DNA of 64,000 nucleotides, from positions 1,279,026 to 1,343,025 of the forward strand of contig OY848923.1 in NCBI GenBank assembly GCA_963693285.1. The letters run 5' to 3'. Positions 1 through 14,617 of this stretch are shown one piece after another (the first letter of the stretch is position 1; each line of letters begins with the position of its first letter). Position numbers and translations under genes: made by a program. The notes under the pieces are model-generated. The model saw nothing but the letters and a program-made list of their open reading frames with translations, was not told the origin of the DNA and searched no databases. This stretch comes from Xestospongia muta. Taxonomy: Eukaryota; Porifera; Demospongiae; Haplosclerida; Petrosiidae.

Positions 1-144
1 GATAATGCATGGATGAAAGGTATACAGAGGATTTTATTGAATAGATAATTAAGTAGAATGGATTAATGCTTTGGTCCAATGGATGAATAACTATAGACAA
101 TAGTTTGCTCATTATGTGTACATCATTAAGTGTCTATTTTGTAG

Positions 145-2553
<2,409 letters not shown>

Positions 2554-3938
2554 TTAACTAACTGTTATTTGTTAACGAGGGAAATATTTCAAATAAATTG
2601 TCTTTTTATGATTAGCGTTTAGATAGGAAGGGACATGATTTTATCTTAGTATTGATGTACATGTTTAGATTGTCTGTATGTATGTATGTGTGCGTGATTA
2701 TTCTTATAATATTATTATAGTATTCTTTGGTTGTGATTCACTTTTGTTAATTAATACCTTTATTTTTGAATCTTTTTTTTTTAATTGACATGTCTGTAGA
2801 TAAAATTGTTGTATATCATTTTTTGCTTGACATTACATTTTAAAAGAGATAAACTTAATTTTAATGAATTGTATATCACGTCACCTGTGTCGGTATGCAA
2901 TAATGGGTGTGGTTCATAGATTGTATGTTTAGATCTAGGGGTGGGGCCTAATATAACACTGACAATATCATATTCCGAAATTATCAAAACAGTTTGACAC
3001 AAAATGGCACGCCATAAATTTGACCTACATGTATTATTGTTCACTGTTATTACTAATTGTGTTTGTTCTTTAAAATCCAGGAGTTGTGTGTGATTTGCTG
3101 AAACTTTACTGTTTCAAAACAAAACCAGTTTGTTGACATAACAAATTAATGTTGTTGCCCCCACTAGTAAATTGACAATTGTAAAAATATTATATAATTT
3201 CAATCTGTTGCCATTACAGGGGAAACACCACAGTCTATGGCATCATAACCACAAAATTACTTCATGAAGCCAGCACCATTTTTGGTTGGTCCAAGTTGTC
3301 TTATAATCATAACCACAACTTCTATTAAAATAAACCACCAATTTATCATATCTACAAGTAGTGGTTAATCATCTATTATATTACATCCTCTCAGGTGTAA
3401 GTCCCTGCTTATTACATCATAACATAAAGGTTAACTGCATGTACAATGTCACCGGTAGTATTTCTAATGATAATGAAATGATCCCCATTTATTGTGAATT
3501 AGGATATGGTAGTTACCCAAGTTATTTTTAGGAATCGACTACCCGTTTACACACAATGTACATTATATTCCCATGTTATGCTCTGTTAATTGTTGTAATG
3601 TTTTCCTACTAGTGTATGTACTAAGGGAGTGTTACTTTTCCTATTAATGTTGATCCATATCTCCTGTCATTCTCCCAAAGTCTCATTCCGACAATAAGTA
3701 ATTTGTGATGTATTATATTTATCAATGTTGAGTCATGACAATCGTCTTTATCGTTACAACAATATGCTCACACGTCAACATCATTTAAATACATTTACTT
3801 TCAATAATGATTCATCAAATATAAATTACATGAAGTAATCTTTCCCTTAAATATCTATGTGTTCACAAAGCAGTACTATTCCTACTTCCTATCTTCCTAC
3901 CTTACAAATCTTGTGAGTGTTGTTTTTAATAATTTTAG
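2554..3938. other. 3' flank and intergenic sequence, no gene recognised
   Basis: AT-rich sequence after the SH2 gene stop codon. Open frames here are short and show no recognisable motif. It probably contains the 3' UTR of the upstream gene. Confidence 0.5.
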
Positions 3939-4047
3939 GGATGACAATGAAGATCCTGAATTGATTTATAAACCTCCGCCTGAAGTTTCCTTTCCTTCAG
4001 CTAATCCCAGCCCTCCTCCTCCTCCTCCAGTAAAGATATTGATGTGA
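3939..4047 (+). CDS. orphan proline-rich exon (hypothetical)
   Basis: A reading frame opens after a good acceptor (TTTTAG at 3933-3938) and encodes an acidic stretch (DDNEDPELIYKPPPEV) followed by six prolines. It ends either at a donor-like GTAAAG at 4030 or at the stop at 4047. Its style recalls the proline-rich exon at 145-441, but no partner exons could be joined to it. A 45 bp sequence just upstream (about 3860-3905) is repeated at about 4083-4130, so this block may be a partial duplication. No function is assigned. Confidence 0.3.
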
Positions 4048-4711
4048 TGTATCAAAATGTGATGTATATCTATGTGATCACCTGTTCACAAAGCAGTACC
4101 ATTCCTACTTCCTATCTCTCTATCTTACACAGTACTACAAGTCACCAAAACATCTACATAGTTAGTTATAAATGGACAATGATTTCTTTGTTACATAATA
4201 ACGTTCAAAGATTGTGAGTAAAATAACTCCATGTGGTGTAGCTAACAGTGGCTTCATTAATGATGATTTCAGGAGTTCGCATTGATGTTATGACTTGTAA
4301 TGGCTGTGTTCTAAGAATAATTAAGTGCACAGTCAAAATATATAAGGAAAGACTGTTGCGAGGTTGCTCTAATGACTTTTGAAGTAATCTTCTATTTTGC
4401 ACACACCATCCCTATAGGGTGTTAGGCTGTGCTAGTTGTAATAATGTACGTTAACATGTACAAAAAGGACATATGTTTATAAAAATTAATTATACAGACA
4501 AAAAATGGTAACCATAAAACATTATTACAGTAAATAGGAAACCACAAGACAGGAAAAGTGGAAACCAAACAACAAGATGTTATTTCCTGTAATGGAGGTA
4601 AAAGCCCTTCATTTCCTTTGGAAGTATCTATATATATAAAAGTGGTCACAGACACAATCCATCACTCCAGTAGAGCTCTTAGACAAAGACTATTACTGAC
4701 AGTTCTGTTCA

Positions 4712-6076
4712 ATGATGTCTCTTATCAACATAAACATTTTCCTTCTTCTCATTGGATGTTGTTCACAAAGATTGAACTGTGCTCCATTGGAGTTAAGCGA
4801 ATTTGATGTTGAATTTGTAAGTAGCATTGTACCCTCACCTAGCAGCTCAGTGCCTGTTGTGTCAGCAACTCCTCTAGTTCTATCTAATCCTGGTCCATCA
4901 CCTACTCCTGATCCAATACGTCCTGTTAAGAAATTACCTGAAAAAAGTTTGGTAAGAATCTGATACCAAGATACCTTCTCTATGCATACCAAAACCAATT
5001 CTATTCTTTCACTTTATTGAGGATGCTTTCAGGACAGTTTACAATGTCCTAAATTCTTAAGTGTACTGTTTTCAATGTAGAGAATTTTTTATGATCCTTT
5101 TAAAAAATACTTTCCTCTCTTACAGAACTTGATATTGTTATGTAGCTACTTAAATATGTACTTGGTAGCTGATGCAAAAAAGAGTAGTCTTTCTGCTAGT
5201 GGGAGTCCGAGTAGTGCAACAGTTTTTACTATGGAAAGATATGTTGTGGATACAAACAACTACTACTACAAATTGAGAATTCAGAACACAGAGAGTTTTG
5301 TTTATTTTACCGAAGAGGGGACACTCGGAGTAGGAGTGAGTTGGTGTATACATATCATTATAATGTATTTATAAATCTTTTTAAATATACCTAAGCCACT
5401 CATAAGTAGTTTACGAAACGTAGTACGCTAAATTATAGACCAACAGTTGAGTTATTCAAGTCTAAGAGACACTGTTTTTCATGTAATCAGATTGTATTGA
5501 AAAGGTTTATTGAATAAACATAATCTGGTGTACTTTCAGCTTATAACGGAAACACCACATGGTGGTAGTCCCAAATCATATAACTTAATATGAAATTAGT
5601 GCTTCCCTCAATACTAAGAAGTCACCTGTTAACTAGAACTACGTCTGAAGTCACTCATTTCAACTTCTGAACTCATCCACTCAGCTGCCAATATCCTTGA
5701 CCTTTATTAGTGGCATTGTTAGATAACTTAGTATAATTATGTACAACACTTTTCTAAGGTACCCTTAAAAGGAAGTGGCTTATGAGAATATCAGTAGTAG
5801 TAAGCAATTAGAAATAATTTACAAAAATTAAAGTTAAGTGGTGTTTAAGTTACTGTAATTTCGTCTTTCCTGTATCAGGTACCACCAAATGGAGCAATAG
5901 ACACTTTTGAACGGCACGAAAAACCCTTGAAACAAGGCAGTGTGGAAATAACTCTAAAAGCCATTGACTCAAACTGCTATCTTGGGTTTAAACCTCAGGG
6001 TCGTGGCTTCTGTTCTCATCTGAAACAGCTTGGAGGTCTCTTTGAGTACCCACATCCTCTCAAGTTTTTTGGTTAA
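4712..6076 (+). CDS. secreted protein, possible FGF-like beta-trefoil ligand
   Basis: Three exons, 4712-4951, 5126-5335 and 5879-6076, join in phase 0 into about 215 residues. Tandem ATG codons open the first exon. Residues 4-20 (NINIFLLLIGCC) look like a cleavable signal peptide, followed by a Ser/Pro-rich linker. Exons 2 and 3 hold one globular domain containing YYYKLRIQNTESFVYF, GTLGVG, NGAIDTFERH and CYLGFKPQGRGFCSHLK. The pattern of a short strand, glycine turn, 'YLGF..GR' and a basic tail resembles the last lobes of fibroblast growth factors, and length, secretion and three coding exons fit that family. Similarity is by eye only and weak, so an unrelated secreted protein is equally possible. 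Introns are 174 and 543 bp. Confidence 0.65.
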
Positions 6077-6666
6077 ATTATATAATCGTTGAGTATCGGG
6101 AAATTCAGTGAATTCATTATATTTGAGTTATCACTCAGTTAAAACATTTTTTTGATAATTTATATTAACAATTAATTTATTTTTTAAGCAGATATATAGA
6201 GTCTGTATCACTTTTTAAAACATCAATATTAATTTATAGTTTGTATGAATCAGTTCAGTATTATTGTAAAAATACTCATTATAAATCAGTTATTACTACA
6301 TTACAAACTTCCACAACACTGACCATTAATTGTTCACAAAATTTCCTTCTTTAAATTCTATTTTACCATAAAATCTCTGATTTATTACTTTATTTATTCT
6401 AATAGCTCCAAAAATAGCTTGCACACTTATCTCACACTACTGGTGTCCACCTATGACAACCACACACACATATCACTCCTTCTAATGGACTTTCAATGTG
6501 GATGTTAAAACTGGTTTGTTAACTCTTCAAGGTAAAACGGTTTAAATAATCTAATCTAATAATGGCGCTAAACCAAGAAGCCATATAAACATTCAACATC
6601 ATTTTAAAAGCAATTATTACAAAACAAAAAACACTTCAATATGGATAATAGGATTGGTGGTTAGCC
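6077..6666. other. intergenic sequence between convergent genes
   Basis: AT-rich sequence between the stop codon of the secreted-protein gene and the stop codon of the convergent PTH2 gene. It probably holds both 3' UTRs. Nothing else is recognised. Confidence 0.5.
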
Positions 6667-8131
6667 TCATAGAAGAGTCAGACTGCCTGTGATTTCATCA
6701 ATTATATAACCCTTTCCAAACAGACCAAGAACAGTTACAGAACCTGGTTGGATTTGTGTTTTACCTAATAAGGAAAGAAAGAAAAAATGAAACATCACAG
6801 TAAGGGAGAGTCAAGTTTAGATAGCATCTAATCACAAAATATATTAAAACCACTCAACACAGCAGTATGCACTAAATCTCTTACATACCGGCATCTTTTA
6901 GTAAGAAAGAAGGAATACTCGATCTTTTCGCTTTCTCCTTTAACAAAAATAACTGTTCAGTACTGGACCCTTTCAATACAATTTTCTTTGCCCCTTTCTC
7001 TTCCCATTCTCTCACGTTTTGTTGCTCAGAGATGTTTATTAACAATGATTTATAAAGAGCTAATGTAGCATGTCCCACTTGAGCAGCCACTTTACCAATA
7101 CCCATCCCTAGAGACATGTTGACAACAAATACCATCTTGAATGCTCTGGACTCATCAAGGCTAGCTTGTATTCCTTTAATGTCTATGTCTTCTTGTTTCT
7201 CCATGACCAAAACTGGAGGAGAGAATGGCTTATGTAAGTCCGGGTTTTCTAAGTTCTCAAAAACCCAAGCAGCTGCTACATCAGCATTTGTGTTTCCTGT
7301 GTTATAAAGTCCTCGTTTTGCTGCATTTTCTGAAATACCCATTGACAGTAGAATCTAAAGTAAGATAGAGATCTCCGATAATACAATCACATGTTAAATA
7401 GTGATGGTGATAGAGATCTCCGATAGTACAATTACATACTAAATAGTGATGATGATAGAGATAGTACAATCACATATTACAATACAAGGTTTATACATAT
7501 TGTCTATTATCTCTATTTAATGCATTGAATTCTTACATGAAGAATTTCAATGTTAGGATACCACTCGTGAACAGACTCAGTTGAAGAAGGGACTTGAGGC
7601 GGTACCTTTAGTGTGAAAGCATATTTTTATTAATAGAAATTATACTAAATAAACACACCTACCATTCATCCATTTATCCATCCATCTATCCATTAGTTGT
7701 CCATCCATTCATCTATCCATTAATCCATTCAATCGTCTGATTGTTTGTCTGTCTGTTCATCCGTCCATTCAAGCATCTATCTATCCATCTCCCCATCTTT
7801 CTATCTCAACTATTCATTCATTGATTTCATTCATTTGTGTGTTAATTCAAACTTGACAGTGTCCAAATTTCCTGCTTTTGTACATATGACCTAATATAAA
7901 CACACACCACCACAATGTATTAAGTTATATGACATCAATTGTGCATATATAGAGCTACTCTCCTAACATAGACTGTAAGGAGCCATAACTGATACCTTGT
8001 AGCGTCAAAGACCAAAATCTGACCTGGTTTGTCTTGTTGTCATTTTGTATTATTAAATTGCCAGGGTTTACCCCTTCGAGAGACAGCGCAAGTGCTCTTG
8101 CTAGCTGCTCATCTTCACTGGGTTCTTCCAT
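6667..8131 (-). CDS. peptidyl-tRNA hydrolase 2 family protein with UIM and UBA
   Basis: Four exons on the minus strand (8131-8024, 7605-7537, 7354-6889, 6764-6667) give 246 residues. Exon 1 encodes EDEQLARALALSLE, a clear ubiquitin-interacting motif at residues 6-19. Residues about 50-95 contain LLSMGISENAAKRGLYNTGN and VAAAWVFENLENPDL, a UBA domain. The rest is the PTH2 fold: KMVFVVNMSLGMGIGKVAAQVGHA, with the conserved lysine, glycine and AQVGHA motif, and the end KDAG-KTQIQPGSVTVLGLFG, split by an intron after the first base of the glycine codon. PTH2 enzymes cleave peptidyl-tRNA; human PTRH2 has a mitochondrial anchor instead of these modules. This version should be soluble and bind ubiquitin, so a link to ribosome-associated quality control is an inference. 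It is divergent from ALKBH7 across a 60 bp gap. Confidence 0.92.
7660..7815. repeat. TCCATTCATCCA-type simple repeat
   Basis: Imperfect tetranucleotide-based repeat (ATCCATCC, ATTCATCC variants) in intron 1 of the PTH2 gene. Here the pyrimidine-rich strand is antisense to the host gene, an exception to the usual orientation in this window. Confidence 0.85.
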
Positions 8132-8191
8132 AATAATTAGTGGGCGTGGCCGTCTAGTAATATCTCTTTTTTTTTAACCTTTCTCTGCAGG
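8132..8191. promoter_or_regulatory. 60 bp bidirectional promoter between PTH2 and ALKBH7
   Basis: The start codons of two divergent genes lie only 60 bp apart. The interval contains GGGCGTGGCC, a GC/CACC-box-like element, and a T-rich tract. Transcription start sites are unknown and may lie inside either gene, for example if the 5' UTRs overlap. Confidence 0.6.
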
Positions 8192-9709
8192 ATGGTTTCT
8201 AGAATTGTATTTACTGAATTTCGCTTTCAGAGTCATCTTCAAGGAGGAGGTATTGGTGGAAAGAAATGTTCTGTATTACGATTATTACATCTGTCACAAC
8301 GGGAGCAGACGTTATCTTCTGAGAAACAGTTTGTCACAAATAACAAATATTTGGAGTTCAGTTCAACTGCTAAAGAGGATTTTAATGATATTATAATTAA
8401 GGAGAATTTTGTTAATGAGGAAGAAGAGGCATCATTGTTGAATGAAATCAACAAGTCATTTAGACGGACAAGATATGAATATTCACATTGGGATGGTGTA
8501 AGTATAGATACAGGTTCATTCACAGACTCCCTTGACACTGGAGTTTGGGAATGAGACTTTTCAATATAGATATAATCTCAATTCCAGACTCCAATGTCGA
8601 GGAGTCAGAGAACAAGGGTTGTAAGTAGATATATCCTTGTTCCTAAATTTCCTTGACATTTGAATCTAGGAACAAGACTTATATATAATATAGTCTCATT
8701 CTCAGACTCCCTTTACACTGGAGTTTGGGAATGAGACTTTTCAATATAGATATAATCTCAATTCCAGACTCCAATGTCGGAGGAGTCAGAGAACAAGGCT
8801 TGTAAGTAGATATATCCTTGTTCCTAAATTTCCTTGACATTTGAATCTAGGAACGAGACTTATATATAATATAGTCTCATTCCCAAACTTCCTTGACATT
8901 TGAATCTAGGAACGAGACTTATATATAATATAGTCTCATTCCCAGACTTCCTTGACATTTGAATTTGAGAATGAGATTTATAAACCATTTCTTAGGTGAT
9001 CACAGGATTTAGAGAGACAGAAAAGTCACATTGGAAAGAAACATTATCACATTCTGTAATAGAGAGATTACAAGAGATTACTAAAACTAGTGCCACTAAC
9101 AATGCCCAATCTTTACCACTTGTCCATGTCTTGGACTTAGCACATGATGGGTATGTGATGATAGAAGGATACGTGTATTTGTTAACGACATAAATTCTTT
9201 TATATTTATCAGATTTATTCGTCCACATATAGACAGTGTTAAGTTTTGTGGTAATGCATTAGGTGGAATCAGCTTATTATCTACTAGTGTCATGAGATTG
9301 TGTCATCAAAATGATCCAGAGAGATGGATACTAGTTCTGTTACCTCGATACTCACTATATATTATAAAGTAAGTCTAAAGAGATTAATTGTGCACGATGT
9401 ATTGTATTTCCTAAATTAATACATTCCTTAAATAAATAAATGAGGTTTTACTCAAAGAAATCTGGCAGAGAACATTGCTACTTTTAATGGTATAATAGAA
9501 TCAATTGCTATGTGTGTTTGTTTAACTTATGTATTAATTTTGACATAGTTTTAATTTGTGTTATTTTTATTTTTAGAGGTGTTGTTCGTTATAGTTATAC
9601 ACATGAGATATTACCAGATAAAGAGTCCTATTTCAATAATCAATATATTCCTAGAACACGAAGAATATCAATTATCAGTAGAACACAAACTAATACATCT
9701 ACTATATAG
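8192..9709 (+). CDS. ALKBH7: ALKBH7, mitochondrial Fe(II)/2-oxoglutarate dioxygenase
   Basis: Exons 8192-8497, 8996-9150, 9213-9368 and 9577-9709 join in frame to 249 residues; human ALKBH7 is 221. Aligned by eye it shows FRRTRYEYSHWDGVITGFRE (human RRRRYEYDHWDAAIHGFRE), LVHVLDL, the metal-binding RPHIDSVKFCG with the HxD pair, LLSTSVMRL, the distal histidine in YTHEIL, and PRTRRISIISR with the 2-oxoglutarate-binding arginine. All catalytic ligands are present. The first 40 residues are basic and Ser-rich, compatible with a mitochondrial presequence. ALKBH7 is mitochondrial and linked in vertebrates to programmed necrosis and fatty-acid metabolism. Intron 1 (498 bp) is mostly tandem repeats. 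Confidence 0.96.
8515..8985. repeat. tandem repeats in ALKBH7 intron 1
   Basis: Two long units of about 185 bp containing shorter 60 bp subunits (CTCATTCCCAGACT, CCTTGACATTTGAAT, GAATGAGACTTATATATAATATAG variants). The array nearly fills the intron. Purine- and pyrimidine-rich halves of each unit are partly complementary, so the RNA could fold. Confidence 0.85.
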
Positions 9710-9823
9710 AATAGCCAGTATTATATTTGTGGTCTTTTGTTATCTTAATTACATGTTTTCACAGTTTATTATAATGTAAATATCGTCATTATCAGCTGTA
9801 TAATAATTATAGTATTGATTGTA

Positions 9824-10180
9824 ATATTGCTGCCATTACCATCCATTCTGATTGGTCAGTCAGTCGATACGTCACTTATTCAATATGCCTACAATATTGC
9901 TGCCATTACCATCCATTCTGATTGGTCACTCAGTCGGTATGTCACTCATTCAATACGCCTACAATATTGCTGCCATTACCATCCATTCTGATTGGTCACT
10001 CAGTCGGTACATCACTCATTCAATACGCCTACAATATTGCTGCCATTACCATCCATTCTGATTGGTCACTCAGTCGGTACATCACTCATTCAATACGCCT
10101 ACAATATTGCTGCCATTACCATCCATTCTGATTGGTCAGTCAGTCGGTACATCACTCATTCAATATGCCTACAATATACT
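9824..10180. repeat. 70 bp minisatellite, five copies
   Basis: Five copies of a 70 bp unit (core ACAATATTGCTGCCATTACC, then ATCCATTCTGATTGGTCA and CAGTCGGTACATCACTC) between the convergent ALKBH7 and CFAP57 genes. Each unit contains ATTGG, a CCAAT-box core. Because 70 is not a multiple of three, all frames recur in turn and stay open on the plus strand, which produces spurious reading frames. Confidence 0.93.
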
Positions 10181-10320
10181 GTATAGTTACTAGTTCATTA
10201 GTGTACTTTATTCATGTGTTATGTTATGTGTACACGACTCCCTTTCTCCTCTTAAAAAACTGAACCATTTATAATACATTATACTAATGTCATATATTGT
10301 TATGTTACATTCAAAGTACA

Positions 10321-13300
10321 TTATTGTACTGTCATTAATGGTGGTAGCTTTCCTCCATCACCTGGACGTTGGAGACCTTCAAGTTCTCGTATCTTAGCAC
10401 GTAATTTGCTTATTTCCATCTTCTGTATTTCCAACACTCGTGAGTTATCTGTCGGCTCGATTTTACTGAGACCACTTGGAGGAGGAGGGGCTCGGATACC
10501 GGAGAGAACAGCCTGGTCATCAAATCCATTTTTTCGAGCTATTTTCAGAGCTGCCTCTAAGTCGTGTGCTAATGTACGAGACATTTTTAATTCTCTTCGG
10601 AGATCATTAATCTCTTTAAGCAAAGATACATTTTCCTAATACGGAAAAAATATTATAGTCAATCATTAATATTTTACTAATAAATTATTTAATTACAGGA
10701 GACGTACATGCATAACTCGTATATTGTCAGCTCGATGAATATCAGTATCTTTAGTGAGTTTCTTCCTCAGAGAAGCCACTGTACGTTCCATGTGTTCTCT
10801 TTGTCTTGCATACTCAGTGTGCATATCCGTCTCTCCACCTACATCGGTTTTGTCAGCCTATAAGGAAGGACATACCACGTGATATACATTATGTCCATTG
10901 TTAATAAGACACACAACCTATGCATACATCTAGTTCTGAATCTTTAAAATAATTATTAAAAGAATTGTACTATAGATAGATAATGCTGTATTTATTTAAA
11001 GTAGTAATATGCATAAACAGATTGTCCCTGTAATATCTAATACTAATATTTTATCATTTTTTCTCTATTATAATTCCTTAACAATATTGGTAGGTTTATT
11101 ATAATATTTTAGAGAGTAACCATTTAATATCATAACTAGTATATTCTATATAAATTTTGAGCTAAATTAATTGATAATTTTCAAAGATGAAGATCATTTA
11201 GGTAATTAAATTAATTAAAATCAATTAAATATTGGTCACGCGTTTTGGTAGCGTGTAAGAAGCGGTCACGTGTTTTGGTCCTCTATCTGGGAGCGTGAGA
11301 ACGCGAGATTAGCATAAAAGAAGAACTCTCTTTTCCCGGTTTCAGTGCACTGCACCTCCGTGGGATCTTCGTCTCGTCGTTGCTTCGATCGTCTCGTTAC
11401 TTCGTTGGATCTTCTCGTTACTTCGTTGGATCATCTCAGCGCTTCGTTGGATCATATTTTTTTTAGTTATGTTCTTTTCAGTTCTTTTCTTTTTTATCTT
11501 TTTATCTTTATTTTTTATCATTTTGTAATTTTTTTTGTATTCAGTTCACTAATTGATTTCTTCTCTTTTCTACAGGAGTGGTGACTTGGACTGATGTTCT
11601 CTGACTGTTCTCTGATGTTCTCTGATGTTCACTGACGTTCTCTGATGTTCTCTGATGTTCTCTGACGTTCTCTGATGTTCTCTGACTGTTCTCTGATGTT
11701 CTCTGATGTTCTCTGACTGTTCTCTGATGTTCTCTGACTGTTCTCTGATGTTCTCTGACTGTTCTCTGACTGTTCTCTGACTGTTCTCTGATGTTCTTTC
11801 TGGATGAAAAAGATGAGTCGCTCTCCTGCTCAGTCCTTCCTGTCTTCCTTCAAGCCTTCTTTCCTTTCTTTTTTTATTTATTTTTATTTTTTTTGGGCTA
11901 TCTAGCCTATATACACCATACACACATTCACATAAAACCCTACAAATCCTCTCCCCCCCACCATCCCTCCCTTTTTTTACCCCCCCGGTGGTGGGGGAGA
12001 GGTTTGTAGGGTGCGTGTGTGTGTGCGCTATGTGTGTGTGTAGGTTGGTGGTCCTTTTTCACTTCCTCTGTCTCTCTTCACTCTCCATCCATTCATTGTC
12101 ATCACCAGTTCAGTTATAACTACTTTTTCTTTTCTTTTCTGCAGGAGCAGCACTATTGGAAAAGGTGAGCTGTCTCTCCATCTATTTCATTCTTCAATTA
12201 TCCAGTTTACTACCTCTTTTTCTTCCTCTATGTTCTCAACTATTGGACTGGACTGGAGGATGACCTTTAACCACCAAGACTTTTTTTTAATTTTAACTAC
12301 CAAGACTCTTTTTTAATTTTAGTTTATTTTATTCTCTTTTTTAATTTTAGTTTATTTTTATAATTATCTTTACTTTTTAATCTTTTTCAAAAAAATCATT
12401 TTAAACTCACAACATTGTCAATCTAATTTTAGTTTACTTTATTATTATCTTTAAAAAGTACTTTTTAATCTTTTTCTAAAAAATCATTTTAAGCCCACAA
12501 CATTAACCTTTGTTAAAATCAATTGTAGAACTATAATATTATTATAAGTATATACTAACCAAAGCTTTCAATTTGTAATTGGTATGTTTTGCTGAAAGCT
12601 AGTTTCCAATTAAAAACAATGGTCACACACGTTACACCATTTAGTGCTGTTACTAATCCAATTTTTATTGCAAACGCCATCAAAACATACCAAATATCCC
12701 AGCTGTATTTTCCAGTATTACTATATCTATCTTTTATATACACTTTTATAAATCCTTTAACAATATTGATAGGTTTTAGAAAATAACCATTTATATAAAT
12801 TTTGAGCTTTTATATAAATTTTATATTTATAAAAGTTTTAATCGATAATTTTCAAAGATGAAGCTTAGTTAGGTATTATTAATAATTAAATCAATTAAAA
12901 ATCAATTAATATTAGTCACGCGTTTTGCTGGTGTGAAAGAATCACTTAAATGTTGGTCACGCGTTTTGTTAGCGTGCAAGAAGCGGTCACGCGTTTTGGT
13001 GCTCTAGCTGGGAGCGTGAGAACGCGAGATTAGCATAAAAGAAGAACTCTCTTTTCCCGGTTTCAGTGCACTGCACCTCCGTGGGATCTTCGTCTCGTCG
13101 TTGCTTCGATCGTCTCGTTACTTCGTTGGATCTTCTCGTTACTTCGTTGGATCGTCTCGTTACTTCGTTGGATCATATTTTTTTTAGTTATGTTCTTTTC
13201 AGTTCTTTTCTTTTTTATCTTTTTATCTTTATTTTTTATCATTTTGTAATTTTTTTTGTATTCGGTTCACTAATTGATTTCTTCTCTTTTCTACAGGAGT

Positions 13301-14577
13301 GGTGACTTGGACTGATGTTCTCTGACTGTTCTTTGACTGTTCTCTGATGTTCTCTGGTGTTCTCTGACTGTTCTTTGATGTTCTCTGATGTTCTCTGACT
13401 GTTCTCTGACTGTTCTCTGATGTTCTTTCTGGATGAAAAAGATGAGTCGCTCTCCTGCTCAGTCCTTCCTGTCTTCCTTCAAGCCTTCTTTCCTTTCTTT
13501 TTTTTATTTTTATTTTTATTTTTTTGGGCTATCTAGCCTATATACACCATACACACATTCACATAAAACCCTACAAATCCTCTCCCCCCCACCATCCCTC
13601 CCTTTTTTTACCCCCCCGGTGGCGGGGGAGAGGTTTGTAGGGTGCGTGTGTGTGTGCGCTATGCGTGTGTGTAGGTTGGTGGTCCTTTTTCACTTCCTCT
13701 GTCTCTCTTCTCTCTCCATCCATTCATTGTCACCACCAGTTCAGTTATAACTACTTTTTCTTTTCTTTTTCTGCAGGAGCAGCACTATTGGAAAAGGTGA
13801 GCTGTCTCTCCATCAATTTCATTCTTCAATTATCCAGTTTACTATCTCTTTTTCTTCCTCTATGTTCTCAACTATTATTGGACTGGACTGGAGGATGACC
13901 TTTAACCACCAAGACTTTTGACTTTTAGTTTATTTTTAGTATCTTTACTAACTTTTTTTTCTTTTAGTATTTTTGCTAATTTTGTAATCTTTTTTTTTCT
14001 AAAAAAAATCATTTTAAACCTTACTAATATTTTTAAAAATATTTAAAAAAATTTTTCAAAAAAATTATTTTAAACCTATACTATACTCTAAACTTTGTAA
14101 AGATTACTTTGAATTTTTGATTTAAAAAATCATTTTAAAATCACGTTTGTTAAGCTATAGTTTAGTCTTTGTAATGATTATTTATCAATTTTTACATATT
14201 TTAAGCTAATAATTTTGCATAAACAAATCAATTCCTAAAATTTTTAATGTATGTTTTGTTAAAAGCCAGTTTCGTTATTACATTGATAATGTAACATTGT
14301 TTTATATGGAAACTGTTTAGTGTTATAACTAATCTAATTTTATTGCAAACGCCATCAAAACTACCAAATATTACATAATTTCCACTTTTATGTTTGGCTA
14401 GCTCCAATAAAAATAATTACCTTCAAAATTCTCTCCAGTTCAATGCTATAATACAGTATAATATACATGTATCATTTTTTTATAACAGCCAATGTTTATT
14501 GACATAATTATTTATCCAGGCCTTTTCTACCATAGTATACAAGTTATATTAAATATAATTATATATAATTATATATA

Positions 14578-14617
<40 letters not shown>

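Noticed and set aside
9852..10186. Overlapping frames encoding IAAITIHSDWS repeats
   Set aside because: Tandem 70 bp satellite with all frames open on one strand; no start context and no flanking exons.
11345..13305. 79-residue conserved frame in both nested units
   Set aside because: Conserved because the DNA is duplicated; composition is low-complexity Phe/Leu and the frame runs across a strong splice acceptor. Left as possible non-coding unit.
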